Below are positions 1 to 10,378 of a DNA stretch of 64,000 bases, piece after piece (the first letter of the stretch is position 1; the number at the start of each line of letters is the position of its first letter). The DNA is from Bolinopsis microptera (lineage: Eukaryota; Ctenophora; Tentaculata; Lobata; Bolinopsidae). Position numbers and translations under genes: made by a program. The stretch is from positions 15,797,571 through 15,861,570 of the forward strand of contig NC_087075.1 of NCBI RefSeq assembly GCF_026151205.1, written 5' to 3'. Under the pieces are notes generated by a model. It was not told the DNA's origin. It saw only the letters and a program-made list of their open reading frames with translations, and did not search any database.

Positions 1-2120
1 CGAAGGCCGCCGCCTCCGGCAGGAGTTTTTCAGGCATTAAGACTCATCGGGAGTCGTTCAGCAGATTTATTTTTAGTTCAAAACATTCTAATTTGATGTC
101 AAAGATGACAGGAATAAAAAATAGTTATGTTGAGATTTTTAAGAAATTTGCATAAAATACTCGCCAGCACTGTTATACGAAATTCGGTAAAAAACCCAAA
201 ATCGCCATATTCAGGTGCCTTAAATACCATGTTAAAATTGAGTTAGAGATCTGAAACTTTGCAGGGCGTCTAGACGTTGACCAAATCGACTGCAAAAAAA
301 GTTTCAGGTTTCAGGAGCATCTGGAAATGGGTTTTCTTGAACCCCTGTTTTACGACAGATTGTCGGGATATATATCTATCTATCTATCACCTTAATAACA
401 CCAGAATGTGTGTGTGTGTGTGTGTCTGTCTGTCTGTCTGTCCGTGTGTAATTTCCGGTCGGTTATACAAAAAAAACGGTAAGAGTTACGGGACTGATTT
501 TTTCGGTATAGTGTCGACAAAACTCTGATGAAGCCCATAGGAAATTTTTAAAAAAATCGGCCGGTGGTTAGTGGTTTTATTGATGGTTTTGTACCACAAA
601 TGTTACATAAAGTTGCTTGAGCAGAACGGCAAGAGTTACGGGGCCTGCTCTCTCTTTCTCTCGCTCTCTCTCATTACTGTGTAATATGTTATCTGCTGCA
701 TTTAAGTAGCGTCATAATTGGATTAGCCCGGAAGATTTGCTGTAATGTTATACCTTAAGCTTATTAGGGGAGGGAGTACTGTTAGTGTTTGGGGTCTGTT
801 TGGACTGCAGAGAGAGAGTTCATACGACAATGTTATGCGTGTTTTCAAATATAATATGCGGGTGTGGTGCGGAGTTAACAAGGGTTAATTTCTATAACGA
901 TTTAAATAAAAATAGAAAGCGGTTCAGGACGGGAGTGATGAGGTGTAATACTCGGTGTTCAGACCTTATGATCATGGAATGTGGTGCCTAATAATGATTA
1001 AATTATCCACAAGAAATAACTGATTATGAGATTATTGTTTAAGAAACTATTGGGTCACCTAATGCGGGTTTTGACTCAGCGGGTAATTACTCCTACCCTT
1101 TTTAGCTGCGGCAGTGAAATCCCGGCCGTAGGCCGGGTTACACTAGTATACATATATTCAGGGATAGACGCTTTGCCAGTCAATTATAGGCTATATTTAG
1201 GTGTCCGTCGATTCAGAAGCTTTAAAGATACAGCCATTTCGGACCACAGGTCTTGAAGATAATTGTTTAAACTTTAGTTTACATTATGTTAAAAAGTAAT
1301 TTAACGTCATCATCACCACTTGATGACGTCATCAAGTTAACCATTTTCAAAACTTGATTTTTCACAAAGTAATCATTTTTCAAATCGATTTTACGCCATT
1401 AAGGAGTAATTTTATTCAGAATTTGAGGACATTTTCATCTTAGATAATTGTTTAAGCATTCTGAAAATCTACCGGAAAGTTTTTCTAGCTTGCTCCTTCA
1501 TAAAGATATTCGCTATTGAAGTTATTGCTTTTTTAAAGAATAATTTTATAAAAACGCTAATTTTACGTTCTAGTATTCTCTGGTGTTACACCATCCCTTG
1601 GGTTGTGGAGCTCAATTTTGCTTCCTAAAGGTCTAAATTGTGTCATAGGCTAGTTTTAAAGTTGAAAATCGAAAAGTTGCACACGTGGGGCCACGCCCAA
1701 ATTGATAGAAAATTGCTAAAATCACTGAAAATTGCTGTTTTCACCAATTTCCGTCAACTTTGGAGTGCCGTTGTGATAACAGTTCTTCTTGAAATACTTT
1801 AAAACTTTTCATGCTTATCAAACTATATATAAAACACCATCATGCAAAAATTTACGGTGATTCAATATTGGAAGGGTTTCAAAGGGTTTCAAAATAAAAT
1901 GATCATTACAATAAACATTGTGTCGGATCTAAATTTTAAAAAATAAAGATAAAATGAAAGTCAAAAACGAAATAACCGAAACCTGTCCTGAAAAATGCAC
2001 GGTTGACGGTTATAGTCTAAAGAGTTTAAAAACCGAGCTATTCTAAAAAGGAATGTTCATGACGCGAACAACCAGTCCTTTGTGTCCATGCCTAAGATCC
2101 ACACATAAATTCCACACTAA
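1..2120. other. No gene seen; AT-rich sequence with microsatellites
   Basis: I see no splice-supported or homologous coding sequence here. Short open frames exist on the plus strand but have no recognisable motif. A compound microsatellite lies at about 370-441: TATC units, then TG dinucleotides, then CTGT units. The string GGCCGGGTTACACTAGT near 1131-1147 recurs near 29035, so at least part of this stretch is dispersed repeat. Confidence 0.5.
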
Positions 2121-2190
2121 ATCAAAAGTGTGAAACGCACACGAAAAATAACACACTGTCGGATCCACGTTTCGCATGTTGAGTCCGTGA

Positions 2191-3330
2191 GTCATGTTGT
2201 AGGTCCTTCCTTTTCTTTTCTGTCACTCGGGGGGAACCTCCGCTTGTTCACTTTACTCAAGAATCTGGCAGTTTCTCTGATCAATAGGATATCCTTGAAG
2301 AGGTCGGCAAAGGTCTCCGCTCCAGAGGTGATCATGGTTCTCGCCTGCTGACCTATGTTTCGCCTCAGGTCGTCGTAAAGCGAACAATCCGTGAGAATGT
2401 GTTTCTCATCTTCAATGATCGGCTCAAACATTGGTAGTTCGGCCAGTATACCGACAGCTTCAAGGTCTGATGAAGAACAGTGCTTACAAATGCGACTGAG
2501 CGGATTTTCACGGTTAATGGCGTATCTACCGGTCTCGATGTTGAACTTATGAGCACTCATTCTGAACTGCGCCAGCCGCTTCACCTCTTCTCCACTGAGC
2601 TGCAGGTTCAGGTACGCTTCAGCTGTGAATTCACTTTTGATAGTGTTGTAGAAACTGAGCTTCCGGTTGTTTTGCCGCTCCTCGTTCCAACAGTTAATAA
2701 AAGTACTACGTAGTGCTGTTTTGAATTGGTTGGGGTAGGTCAACCTGCGAGATGATACTGACTGAAGGCTTTGTCGGAGATCTTCTATACCTTTGTACCA
2801 TGGCAGATTGAGTGTGCGTTGTTCTATGAACGCCTGTCTGGCTAGACTTGTGCAACCAGCTCTGTCCATTTGCTCAAGTCGGTTGAAATACCCAAATACT
2901 TGCTTTGATGCCTTTATCACTAGGGGGCAGCGGCCTGTATCACCCCATACACTCGCATTTGAGGTTTTTCTGCCCACTCCTAAGGTCCACTTGAGGAATG
3001 AGAGATGAAGCTTTTCGAGAGGATCTCTTGCAGTCTCCTTCAGGAGAGATTTGGTGTTGATATTATCTTGATAGTTTCTGACAAAGAGAGTCTCTGGGAG
3101 CCACACCTGACATCCGTATGTCACAATCGGTACCACAAGCGCGTCGAATAGCTTGAATACGATTGTTCGCCTGAAGTGTCTTAAGTCAATACTGCTTTTT
3201 AGCGCGAAGTAGCTTCTGAGACCTTTTTGCTTCAGTTTGTTCTGTGCTACTGCTGAAGAACCGTTGAGGGTAAAGGTTATCCCGAGGTAGCAATATTCTC
3301 GAACTGATGTGATGTTGGATGCGCACGCAA
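2191..3330 (-). mobile_element. LINE (non-LTR retrotransposon) ORF2 3' fragment, 5'-truncated
   Basis: A 314-codon open frame (2192-3136) continues upstream in the same frame to about 3330, where a stop and unrelated sequence mark a 5' truncation. The protein has the late reverse-transcriptase/thumb signature EYCYLGI, then KGLRSYFALK, then LVVPIVTYGCQVW, then VWGDTGRCP. The C-terminus has a zinc-finger-like CX2C (CKHC), about 27 residues, then HX4C (HILTDC). This order is typical of Jockey/CR1/I-type non-LTR elements. The catalytic YxDD region is not present, so it cannot be autonomous. Two further fragments of the same family lie at 45420-46448 and 52118-52291. Clade assignment is inference; LINE origin is firm. 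Confidence 0.88.
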
Positions 3331-3663
3331 CTTCCGCTCAAGGTTTGCACGCGCGCGCGAAAAGTGGCATGCAACGTATGTCAACGAAAGGTTCAAATTT
3401 TGCTCATTCGTGATTTTGAACAAATTCTGCTTTGCCACGACAGTTCAATGTCATTATATATGAATTTAATGCCAACTTGAATGAGCATAAAGTGGCATAT
3501 TCAGTCAGTGATCGACCGATATGCTTACCTAAACACAAGGAAATGTTTTTAAAGGAAAAATTTCGAAATTGTTGAAATCACCTCCTTATTAATATTAATG
3601 AAGTTATGAGTTTACATTTCGGCTTTGTAAAGTACCCTGACATTATATAATCAAAAAGAGATG

Positions 3664-4027
3664 ATATTTGACCAAAACCCATAATCATGGGTAGAGTGGA
3701 GCGCTGCCAGTGTCTCTCTTTCCCAAACAAAAGGCAATGATATCAATTTGAATGACCGTTATCAAATGCAAAATGATACCGAGAATGAAATCGGTCGCTC
3801 GCTTTTCCCATTCATTTACAATTTAAATAGATTACATGTTATAAATCGAAACTTATTACAATTCGTAAGCCATGAATGAGTGGGAAAAGCGAGCGACCGA
3901 TTTCATTCTCGGTATCATTTTGCATTTGATAACGGTCATTCAAATTGATATCATTGCCTTTTGTTTGGGAAAGAGAGACACTGGCAGCGCTCCACTCTAC
4001 CCATGATTATGGGTTTTGGTCAAATAT
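3664..4027. mobile_element. Foldback element with ~153-bp inverted arms
   Basis: Left arm 3664-3816 and right arm 3875-4027 are reverse complements in fixed register (paired coordinates sum to 7691) with one mismatch noticed near the inner end and no indel. The spacer is 58 bp and AT-rich. The outer ends read ATATTTGACCAAAACC and its complement. TA occurs at both edges, as expected for a mariner-type MITE, but the palindromic ends make the target duplication ambiguous. There is no coding capacity. The near-identity of the arms implies recent formation or ongoing arm conversion. Confidence 0.85.
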
Positions 4028-4143
4028 GCAATAAAATATTGTGTAAAATCTGGTAAAGTTTTTATGTTTTAAGTTACTTTCAATTTCATTTTAATAATTT
4101 ATATCCTTCCAGTTCCATCAGTTACTTCGCAAGAATTTCTCAC

Positions 4144-4280
4144 TAATCTTAACTTTAAGAAGAAAAATTCATGATAATGCAGTAGAATTTGCTTCTGGTA
4201 GCTAAAGGGCCAATCAAATAGTTGCAAGCTGAGCTGGTGCCAAGGGATCATTCTCTGGAACTGAGAATTTAATTAATTCT
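4144..4280 (+). repeat. Interspersed repeat, copy 1 of 3
   Basis: This segment starts TAATCTTAACTTTAAGAAG and ends TTTAATTAATTCT. It recurs, slightly diverged, at 4858-4951 (3'-truncated) and 4991-5140. Copies 1 and 3 share the same 3' end. The SINE and the palindrome at 4352-4853 separate copies 1 and 2. No coding potential. Confidence 0.75.
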
Positions 4281-4351
4281 AATAAGATGGAGCTACTCAA
4301 CAAAAAGTAGGGTTTCCAAACGATTACGTTAGTGTAATTTTGACACAATAA

Positions 4352-4590
4352 CGGCCAGGTAGCGCAGTTGGTTAGCCAGCTTTGCAATCGTGAGGTTGCG
4401 GGTTCAAATCCCACTGCCTGCCTGGTCGTGGGGTGAGTGTCGTTGACATTCAGCTAAGGATCGTGAGTGGTCTATGCAGCCCCCGGTGTACTCAGCCGAA
4501 TACTCGAGAAATCGGGTGTGAGGGTTAAATGAGGAGCTGCACATTGCAGCAAAGTCTCGGGCGAAGAAAGTATGGTACACACTACCTTAA
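4352..4590 (+). mobile_element. tRNA-derived SINE (tRNA-Ala-like head)
   Basis: The head is tRNA-like. A pol III box A (TAGCGCAGTTGG, 4360-4371) and box B (GGTTCAAATCC, 4401-4411) lie at tRNA spacing, with a seven-base anticodon loop reading UGC (Ala) after U33. The anticodon stem is badly mispaired, so it is not a functional tRNA. About 165 bp of unrelated body follows, to about 4590, as in SINEs. The reverse strand gives the GFEPATSRLQ peptide often seen when tRNA-SINE heads are translated. The 3' boundary is approximate and no clear poly(A) tail or target duplication is seen. Confidence 0.75.
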
Positions 4591-4800
4591 CCGTCACTGG
4601 CTAAAAACAAATTCTTCGGCTTCCTGTAATTGGCTGGTTGCACTTGTGTAACAATATGGCTGTTGGAATACTCCGAAGTAAAATAAGTGTCTAGATTATA
4701 AAAAAAACTATTCGTAAAACTAATTACGGAGGGGGAGCTAGGGGGGGGGGATAAAAATTGTCCAAAGTGATTACGTAATATGTGAACGACCACTAATGCC

Positions 4801-4853
4801 ATAGCGCTTGCCGGGTCAGTCCATTAGTAATGGACTGACCCGGCAAGCGCTAT
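4801..4853. repeat. 53-bp perfect palindrome (26-bp arms, 1-nt centre)
   Basis: The arm ATAGCGCTTGCCGGGTCAG plus CCATTA is followed by a single G and then its exact reverse complement. It would form a very stable hairpin or cruciform. It lies between the SINE and copy 2 of the neighbouring repeat and is GC-rich against an AT-rich background. It may be a miniature foldback relic or a template-switch product. Confidence 0.9.
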
Positions 4854-4857
4854 TTAT

Positions 4858-5140
4858 TCTTAACTTTAAGAAGAAAAATTCATGATAATGCAGTATAATT
4901 TAATATTGCTTCTGGTAGCTAAAGGGCTGATCAAATAGTCGCAAGCTGAGCTTTTGAAAATCCGAGCAAGTTTATTTTTATCGTGGTCCCTAATCTTAAC
5001 TTTAAGAAGAAAAATTCATGATAATGCAGTATAATTTAATATTGCTTCTGGTAGCTAAAGGGCCAATCAAAAAGTTGCAAGCTGAGCTGGTGCTAAGGTG
5101 TAAGGGATCATTCTCTGTATCTGAGAATTTAATTAATTCT
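4858..5140 (+). repeat. Interspersed repeat, copies 2 (4858-4951) and 3 (4991-5140)
   Basis: Both match the segment at 4144-4280, including the internal TTCTGGTAGCTAAAGGGC string. Copy 2 stops in the middle; copy 3 runs to the same TTTAATTAATTCT end as copy 1 and carries a small insertion. Three copies in 1 kb, in one orientation, suggest local duplication. Confidence 0.75.
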
Positions 5141-6540
5141 TTCTCGTCAGGGTTAGGGTTTCAGCATATGCTTTTGTTAGAGATTGGGTTAGGGTTTCGA
5201 ATAGTCGCTCAGGGCCAGCTAGAGAACCTGTAGAAAAACTCACGTGACAGTAGAGTGTAGTGATAGTCATCCTCTACTGTACTCAGATCTGGTTTTGAAG
5301 TAAGGCACTCAGCCAGGGGTGATTTTCAGAATTTTACTAATAATAAATTTTACTATAAATTTTAATTTTCCTTTCCCTATATTCAATTATACTTATAGTC
5401 ACATCATCAAGTACAGTCAGGAAATTATATTTTATCAACTATGTAAGAGCATACTTATCACTCAATTTTCCAGATCGGAATCATTTGAAGCCGGTTCATA
5501 GACAATGACACCTTTCATAACCAAAATTAGTAAACTCGTATACGTATTTTAATTAAACTTTGAATTCACCGATCGAAGCCAAATGATTTGATAAAAACCT
5601 ACGAAAAGGTAAACAGTAAACAACAAATCTCATTCCATTAAAGTATATTTACAATTAATTTATATAGTTATACTATATATACTGTTTTTGTGAACAGATA
5701 CATTGTGGTTGCAGGGATGGATTAGTGTACATCGCAAACCTTAATCTAGTAGCAGGGCATATAATAGTTGAGTGTGCACTTCGATGTACACGATTTCTGA
5801 CGACACAGGGTCCTTTGTAATAGGTCATTTTGACCCAAAATCGTTAAGGTACGCAATTTGTTTCGCTAGAGACAACCATACAGGGCACATTTTCTAAATT
5901 ACCCTCAGTCGCGTATATGGGATTTTTGTATTTTGGCTCCTGAAGGTCATAGAGACTTCACTTTTAGCTTAAAACAACCGCAAAAGTCACATTTATATAC
6001 AAGTTATGAAGAAACATAAGGTCTCCAGTACTCCGTTTTAAAGATATTGACAAAAAAATGTTTTTTGACTCAGCGACCCAAAGATACTAAAGTATTTAAC
6101 TTCGAGTGGTTATTATTTAGTAATCTTTATTTTCAAAAAAAAGTCTTTCTGCTTCTTTAAATTTAGTTAACTCACATTAGCAGTCAACACAGTTTCATCA
6201 ATAATGGTAAAATGTTATACTTCTAGGATTAATTCTTTAAGAAAATGAAAACCTTATCAAGCTATTTAATTATGTAAAACATTTAGTGGGCTCTACTCAG
6301 GGCATACGAAGCTTTATAAGTATATAATTAGCTACTTATTTTAGCAGGATAAAGCCCCAGTGTTATCGGTAAGTTGATAGTAAAACATCTTTTTTGCAGG
6401 CAGCTCGGCCTCAATTATGGGCACCACTGTTTCTTGAGAAAACACAATCTTTAGTCAGATGATATGGTCTCAGCAAATCACATACAAAGCAGCCATTTAC
6501 ACAACATACACTTCCGTCTTGTTGTTCGTCAGATTAAAAC
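5141..6540. other. No gene seen
   Basis: AT-rich sequence without splice-supported coding frames, tandem arrays or recognised transposon ends. Confidence 0.4.
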
Positions 6541-6556
6541 ACGAGTAGTGTAGTGT

Positions 6557-6906
6557 TACCATGGTTACACTACTAGTTACCATGGTTACACTACTAGTTA
6601 CCATGGTAACACTACAGAGTAGTGCAGTGTGCACAGAGGGAGGGAGGGAGGGAGGACACGTTTACCACAAATCTGTAGTGTTAAACTATCCCCGGTTTAA
6701 TTTTATAGGATCCTATGGAAATCCTTCCAAGTTGACTCATTCTACAGTATCACGTAGAAACAGAATCCTATACTTGTTACAGTATCCCATGGTTACGGGG
6801 TCACGTGGTTACAGTATCCCATGGTTACGGTATCCCATGGTTACGGTTTCACGTGGTTACAGTATCCCATGGTTACAGTATCCCATGGTTACGCTGTCAC
6901 GTGGTT
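6557..6906 (+). repeat. GTTACCATGG-containing minisatellites
   Basis: A first block at 6557-6612 repeats GTTACCATGGTTACACTACTA; its last unit contains the 14-bp perfect palindrome GTTACCATGGTAAC (6597-6610). A second block at about 6778-6906 repeats a roughly 17-bp unit, CAGTATCCCATGGTTAC. Both share the CCATGGTTAC core with arrays elsewhere in the window. The open frames across them are by-products of the repeat. Confidence 0.85.
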
Positions 6907-7027
6907 AATGCTCACCTCCGACTTGTATATCTGGCACAAATTCGATCCAAGCGGGAAATAATACTGCGTCCTGGCATGATTTGAAATGTGGTTTGATAAT
7001 TATTTAATTGAATAATTGGTCCATCAA

Positions 7028-7150
7028 TTAACTCCTTAACGACTGCCTCTTTTCGTTCATTTCCCGTTTGAATTGGACGCCGTGTTGTGGGGTGTTGGAG
7101 GATATCACGAGGGACAGCTCTGTTCGTGGGATGTCCTTGTTAGCAAACAT
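7028..7150 (-). CDS. Candidate alternative last exon (8b) of the calbindin-family gene
   Basis: The exon begins after a TTTCAG acceptor with ATGTTTGCTAACAAGG and encodes 40 residues plus a stop (TAA, 7028-7030). It is paralogous to exon 8a at 10366-10473: both follow a polypyrimidine-CAG, both start Met-Phe, both contain an AsnLys..ProArg..(I/L)SL core, and the DNA aligns after a 5-bp gap. Exon 7 ends in phase 0, so either exon continues the frame. The encoded MFANKDIPRTELSL corresponds to the degenerate sixth EF-hand region of calbindin-D28k. Using 8b gives a 296-residue protein with a basic C-terminus (QSLRS) in place of the acidic HDDTS end from 8a. Expression is unproven. Confidence 0.65.
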   Translation of the reverse strand: MFANKDIPRTELSLVISSNTPQHGVQFKREMNEKRQSLRS

Positions 7151-7182
7151 CTGAAATATTACTAATATTACTGGAAATATAT

Positions 7183-9144
7183 ATATACTTCTGTATACTT
7201 CAGTGATTGGGCTGATGACTCCAGTGAAAGGGCTGGTGACTCTAGTGAAAGTGCTGGTGACGATGAGAAAGACCATAAACCAGGGATTCCTTCGGGAGCA
7301 TGTAAGATTATATCCAAAGTTTGTTCGCCAATGGGGTGTGTCTGGGTGTCAAAGATCTTCAAGGTGGGTGCTACTTGTGATGAACTCTAGAAGGATGGGG
7401 TGGTAATACTCGGTCTGGCCGTCTGGAAGCCCATAGAATTCCAGTTCAGAAACCGAGTAAGGAGGTGCGGCTACTGATGAGAAGCCTCCTTAAAGTTTAT
7501 TTGGGTTAGAAACGACATCTGGGTCCCTACCCTCGCACAAGATTATTCTCAATTTTCTTGTTGTGTTCCACAACTATACTTCTGTATACTTCAGTGATTG
7601 GGCTGATGACTCCAGTGAAAGGGCTGGTGACTCTAGTGAAAGTGCTGGTGACGATGAGAAAGACCATAAACCAGGGATTCCTTCGGGAGCATGTAAGATT
7701 ATATCCAAAGTTTGTTCGCCAATGGGGTGTGTCTGGGTGTCAAAGATCTTCAAGGTGGGTGCTACTTGTGATGAACTCTAGAAGGATGGGGTGGTAATAC
7801 TCGGTCTGGCCGTCTGGAAGCCCATAGAATTCCAGTTCAGAAACCGAGTAAGGAGGTGCGGCTACTGATGAGAAGCCTCCTTAAAGTTTATTTGGGTTAG
7901 AAACGACATCTGGGTCCCTACCCTCGCACAAGATTATTCTCAATTTTCTTGTTGTGTTCCACAACTATACTTCTGTATACTTCAGTGATTGGGCTGATGA
8001 CTCCAGTGAAAGGGCTGGTGACTCTAGTGAAAGTGCTGGTGACGATGAGAAAGACCATAAACCAGGGATTCCTTCGGGAGCATGTAAGATTATATCCAAA
8101 GTTTGTTCGCCAATGGGGTGTGTCTGGGTGTCAAAGATCTTCAAGGTGGGTGCTACTTGTGATGAACTCTAGAAGGATGGGGTGGTAATACTCGGTCTGG
8201 CCGTCTGGAAGCTCATAGAATTCCAGTTCAGAAACCGAGTAAGGAGGTGCGGCTACTGATGAGAAGCCTCCTTAAAGTTTATTTGGGTTAGAAACGACAT
8301 CTGGGTCCCTACCCTCGCACAAGATTATTCTCAATTTTCTTGTTGTGTTCCACAACTATACTTCTGTATACTTCAGTGATTGGGCTGATGACTCCAGTGA
8401 AAGGGCTGGTGACTCTAGTGAAAGTGCTGGTGACGATGAGAAAGACCATAAACCAGGGATTCCTTCGGGAGCATGTAAGATTATATCCAAAGTTTGTTCG
8501 CCAATGGGGTGTGTCTGGGTGTCAAAGATCTTCAAGGTGGGTGCTACTTGTGATGAACTCTAGAAGGATGGGGTGGTAATACTCGGTCTGGCCGTCTGGA
8601 AGCCCATAGAATTCCAGTTCAGAAACCGAGTAAGGAGGTGCGGCTACTGATGAGAAGCCTCCTTAAAGTTTATTTGGGTTAGAAACGACATCTGGGTCCC
8701 TACCCTCGCACAAGATTATTCTCAATTTTCTTGTTGTGTTCCACAACTATACTTCTGTATACTTCAGTGATTGGGCTGATGACTCCAGTGAAAGGGCTGG
8801 TGACTCTAGTGAAAGTGCTGGTGACGATGAGAAAGACCATAAACCAGGGATTCCTTCGGGAGCATGTAAGATTATATCCAAAGTTTGTTCGCCAATGGGG
8901 TGTGTCTGGGTGTCAAAGATCTTCAAGGTGGGTGCTACTTGTGATGAACTCTAGAAGGATGGGGTGGTAATACTCGGTCTGGCCGTCTGGAAGCCCATAG
9001 AATTCCAGTTCAGAAACCGAGTAAGGAGGTGCGGCTACTGATGAGAAGCCTCCTTAAAGTTTATTTGGGTTAGAAACGACATCTGGGTCCCTACCCTCGC
9101 ACAAGATTATTCTCAATTTTCTTGTTGTGTTCCACAACTATATT
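7183..9144 (+). repeat. Five-copy tandem repeat, 391-bp unit
   Basis: Five nearly identical copies have an exact 391-bp period (matching points 7558, 7949, 8340, 8731). Copy 1 has different upstream sequence. I noticed one substitution (C to T, copy 3, near 8213). Each unit holds a 160-bp stretch bounded by acceptor-like TATACTTCAG and donor-like AAG|GTGGGT, open in one frame and rich in Asp/Ser/Glu then Cys. The stretch is 3n+1 long, so two copies could not be spliced in series in frame. The array sits between candidate last exons 8b and 8a of the calbindin-family gene, on the opposite strand. No homology was recognised. Confidence 0.9.
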
Positions 9145-9950
9145 ACTAGAAATCTTACAAATATGCAGTATTAGTAAAATATGAAACATATTACCAGACT
9201 GATCGTTTTTTAAGAGATTGAGGATAAAAACCTACTAATGAGTGTTTAACAAGTTAGACAGGATAAACTGTTTAACAAGTCTAAGATGTAAAGTTATATA
9301 TTCTGTGTGCTTGTCTTTAATTAGCATACAATGACAAGTTACATGAAGTATAATTAACTGTTAACATACTAATTGCTCATAATTAATTATACACTTTTGT
9401 GTTTCAGCTGAAATTAGATTTATTTTTAAATGGAGCCCAACAATATTCACACTTAATACTTTCAAAACTATTATATAACAAACAATTTGACGATATGAGT
9501 ATGACGTAAAAATGTCGATACGTTATTCAGCTATTTATTTCCATTAGAATCTGTCTTCACTGAGTCTATTCAGAAACAATCAGAAATTTGAATGAAAGAA
9601 CTATCAAATCATGAGACTCAATAACACTACACGAATCCACCAGAATATTCACACTGTTTAACTTATTATATATATATATCCAAAAATTCACAAATTGTTC
9701 CAGAAACATTGTGTTGCGATACATCTTCTGTTTTTTACATGATCGATCAATTATTTCTCAAAGATATTTTGTAAATCAAATGTTCGGAGAGTTGTCCAGA
9801 GTAAAGAGTAAAGAGTTAAATAACTGAAAGGTAAAATGTTATGGAACTGGATAACTACTATTTTACTGTTGGCAAAATGCCAGGCTGGTTGATGTCTGGT
9901 AAGCCAAAGTGTTTATAAAAGTATTTAAGTAGTCATGTTTACTGGACAAC
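9145..9950. other. No coding feature seen (between candidate last exons 8a and 8b)
   Basis: AT-rich DNA without arrays or splice-supported exons. If exon 8b is used, this is intron of the calbindin-family gene; if 8a is used, it is downstream of the gene. Confidence 0.4.
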
Positions 9951-9955
9951 GCCAG

Positions 9956-10100
9956 TAACAAGACGTCGTAACAAGTGGTAGCTAGTGGTAACTATTGGTA
10001 ACAAGTAGCAGCAAGTGGTGGCCAGTGGTAACTATTGGTTACAAGTAGCAGCAAGTGGTAACAAGTAGCAGCAACTATTGGTTACCACTTGTAACCAATA
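9956..10100 (+). repeat. GTAACAAGTGG-type array ending in an 11-bp-stem hairpin
   Basis: Degenerate GTAACAAGTRG/GTAACTATTGG units run from about 9956. The array ends in an inverted repeat, CTATTGGTTAC, five bases, GTAACCAATAG (about 10075-10101), a perfect 11-bp stem. Confidence 0.75.
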
Positions 10101-10242
10101 GTAATAAACATTAAAAGATTAAAGCCTGAGTTCCCATGAATCGTCACATAAAGTTTAGAGTTTGTATGTTCCAAGGAAGTATAGTCATGTCGTCATGGTT
10201 TTGATAAAAGTGGGTATAGTATCGGCACGGTTAAAAAATGTC

Positions 10243-10378
10243 GTCATAGTTATTGGTTATGAAGTGTTGTCATGGTTACGAAATGTCGTCATGGTTATTG
10301 GTTATGAAGTGTTGTCATGGTTACGAAGTGTCGTCATGGTTATTGGTTATGAAGTGTTGTCATGGTTACGAAGTGTCG
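10243..10378 (+). repeat. 45-bp minisatellite overlapping the end of exon 8a
   Basis: A 45-bp unit containing GTTACGAAGTGTCGTCATGG and TTATTGGTTATGAAGTGTTG repeats (matching points 10261, 10306, 10351). Further copies lie at about 10808-10833 and 11303-11391. On the minus strand the first repeat supplies the last codons (DDTS) and the TAA stop of exon 8a. Confidence 0.88.

Noticed and set aside
4353-4424. Functional tRNA-Ala gene
   Set aside because: Anticodon stem pairs poorly, acceptor stem does not close in register, and a SINE body follows.
7028-9144. CRISPR-like array at 7.2-9.1 kb or other tandem arrays
   Set aside because: Units are head-to-tail without unique spacers, in an intron-bearing animal genome.
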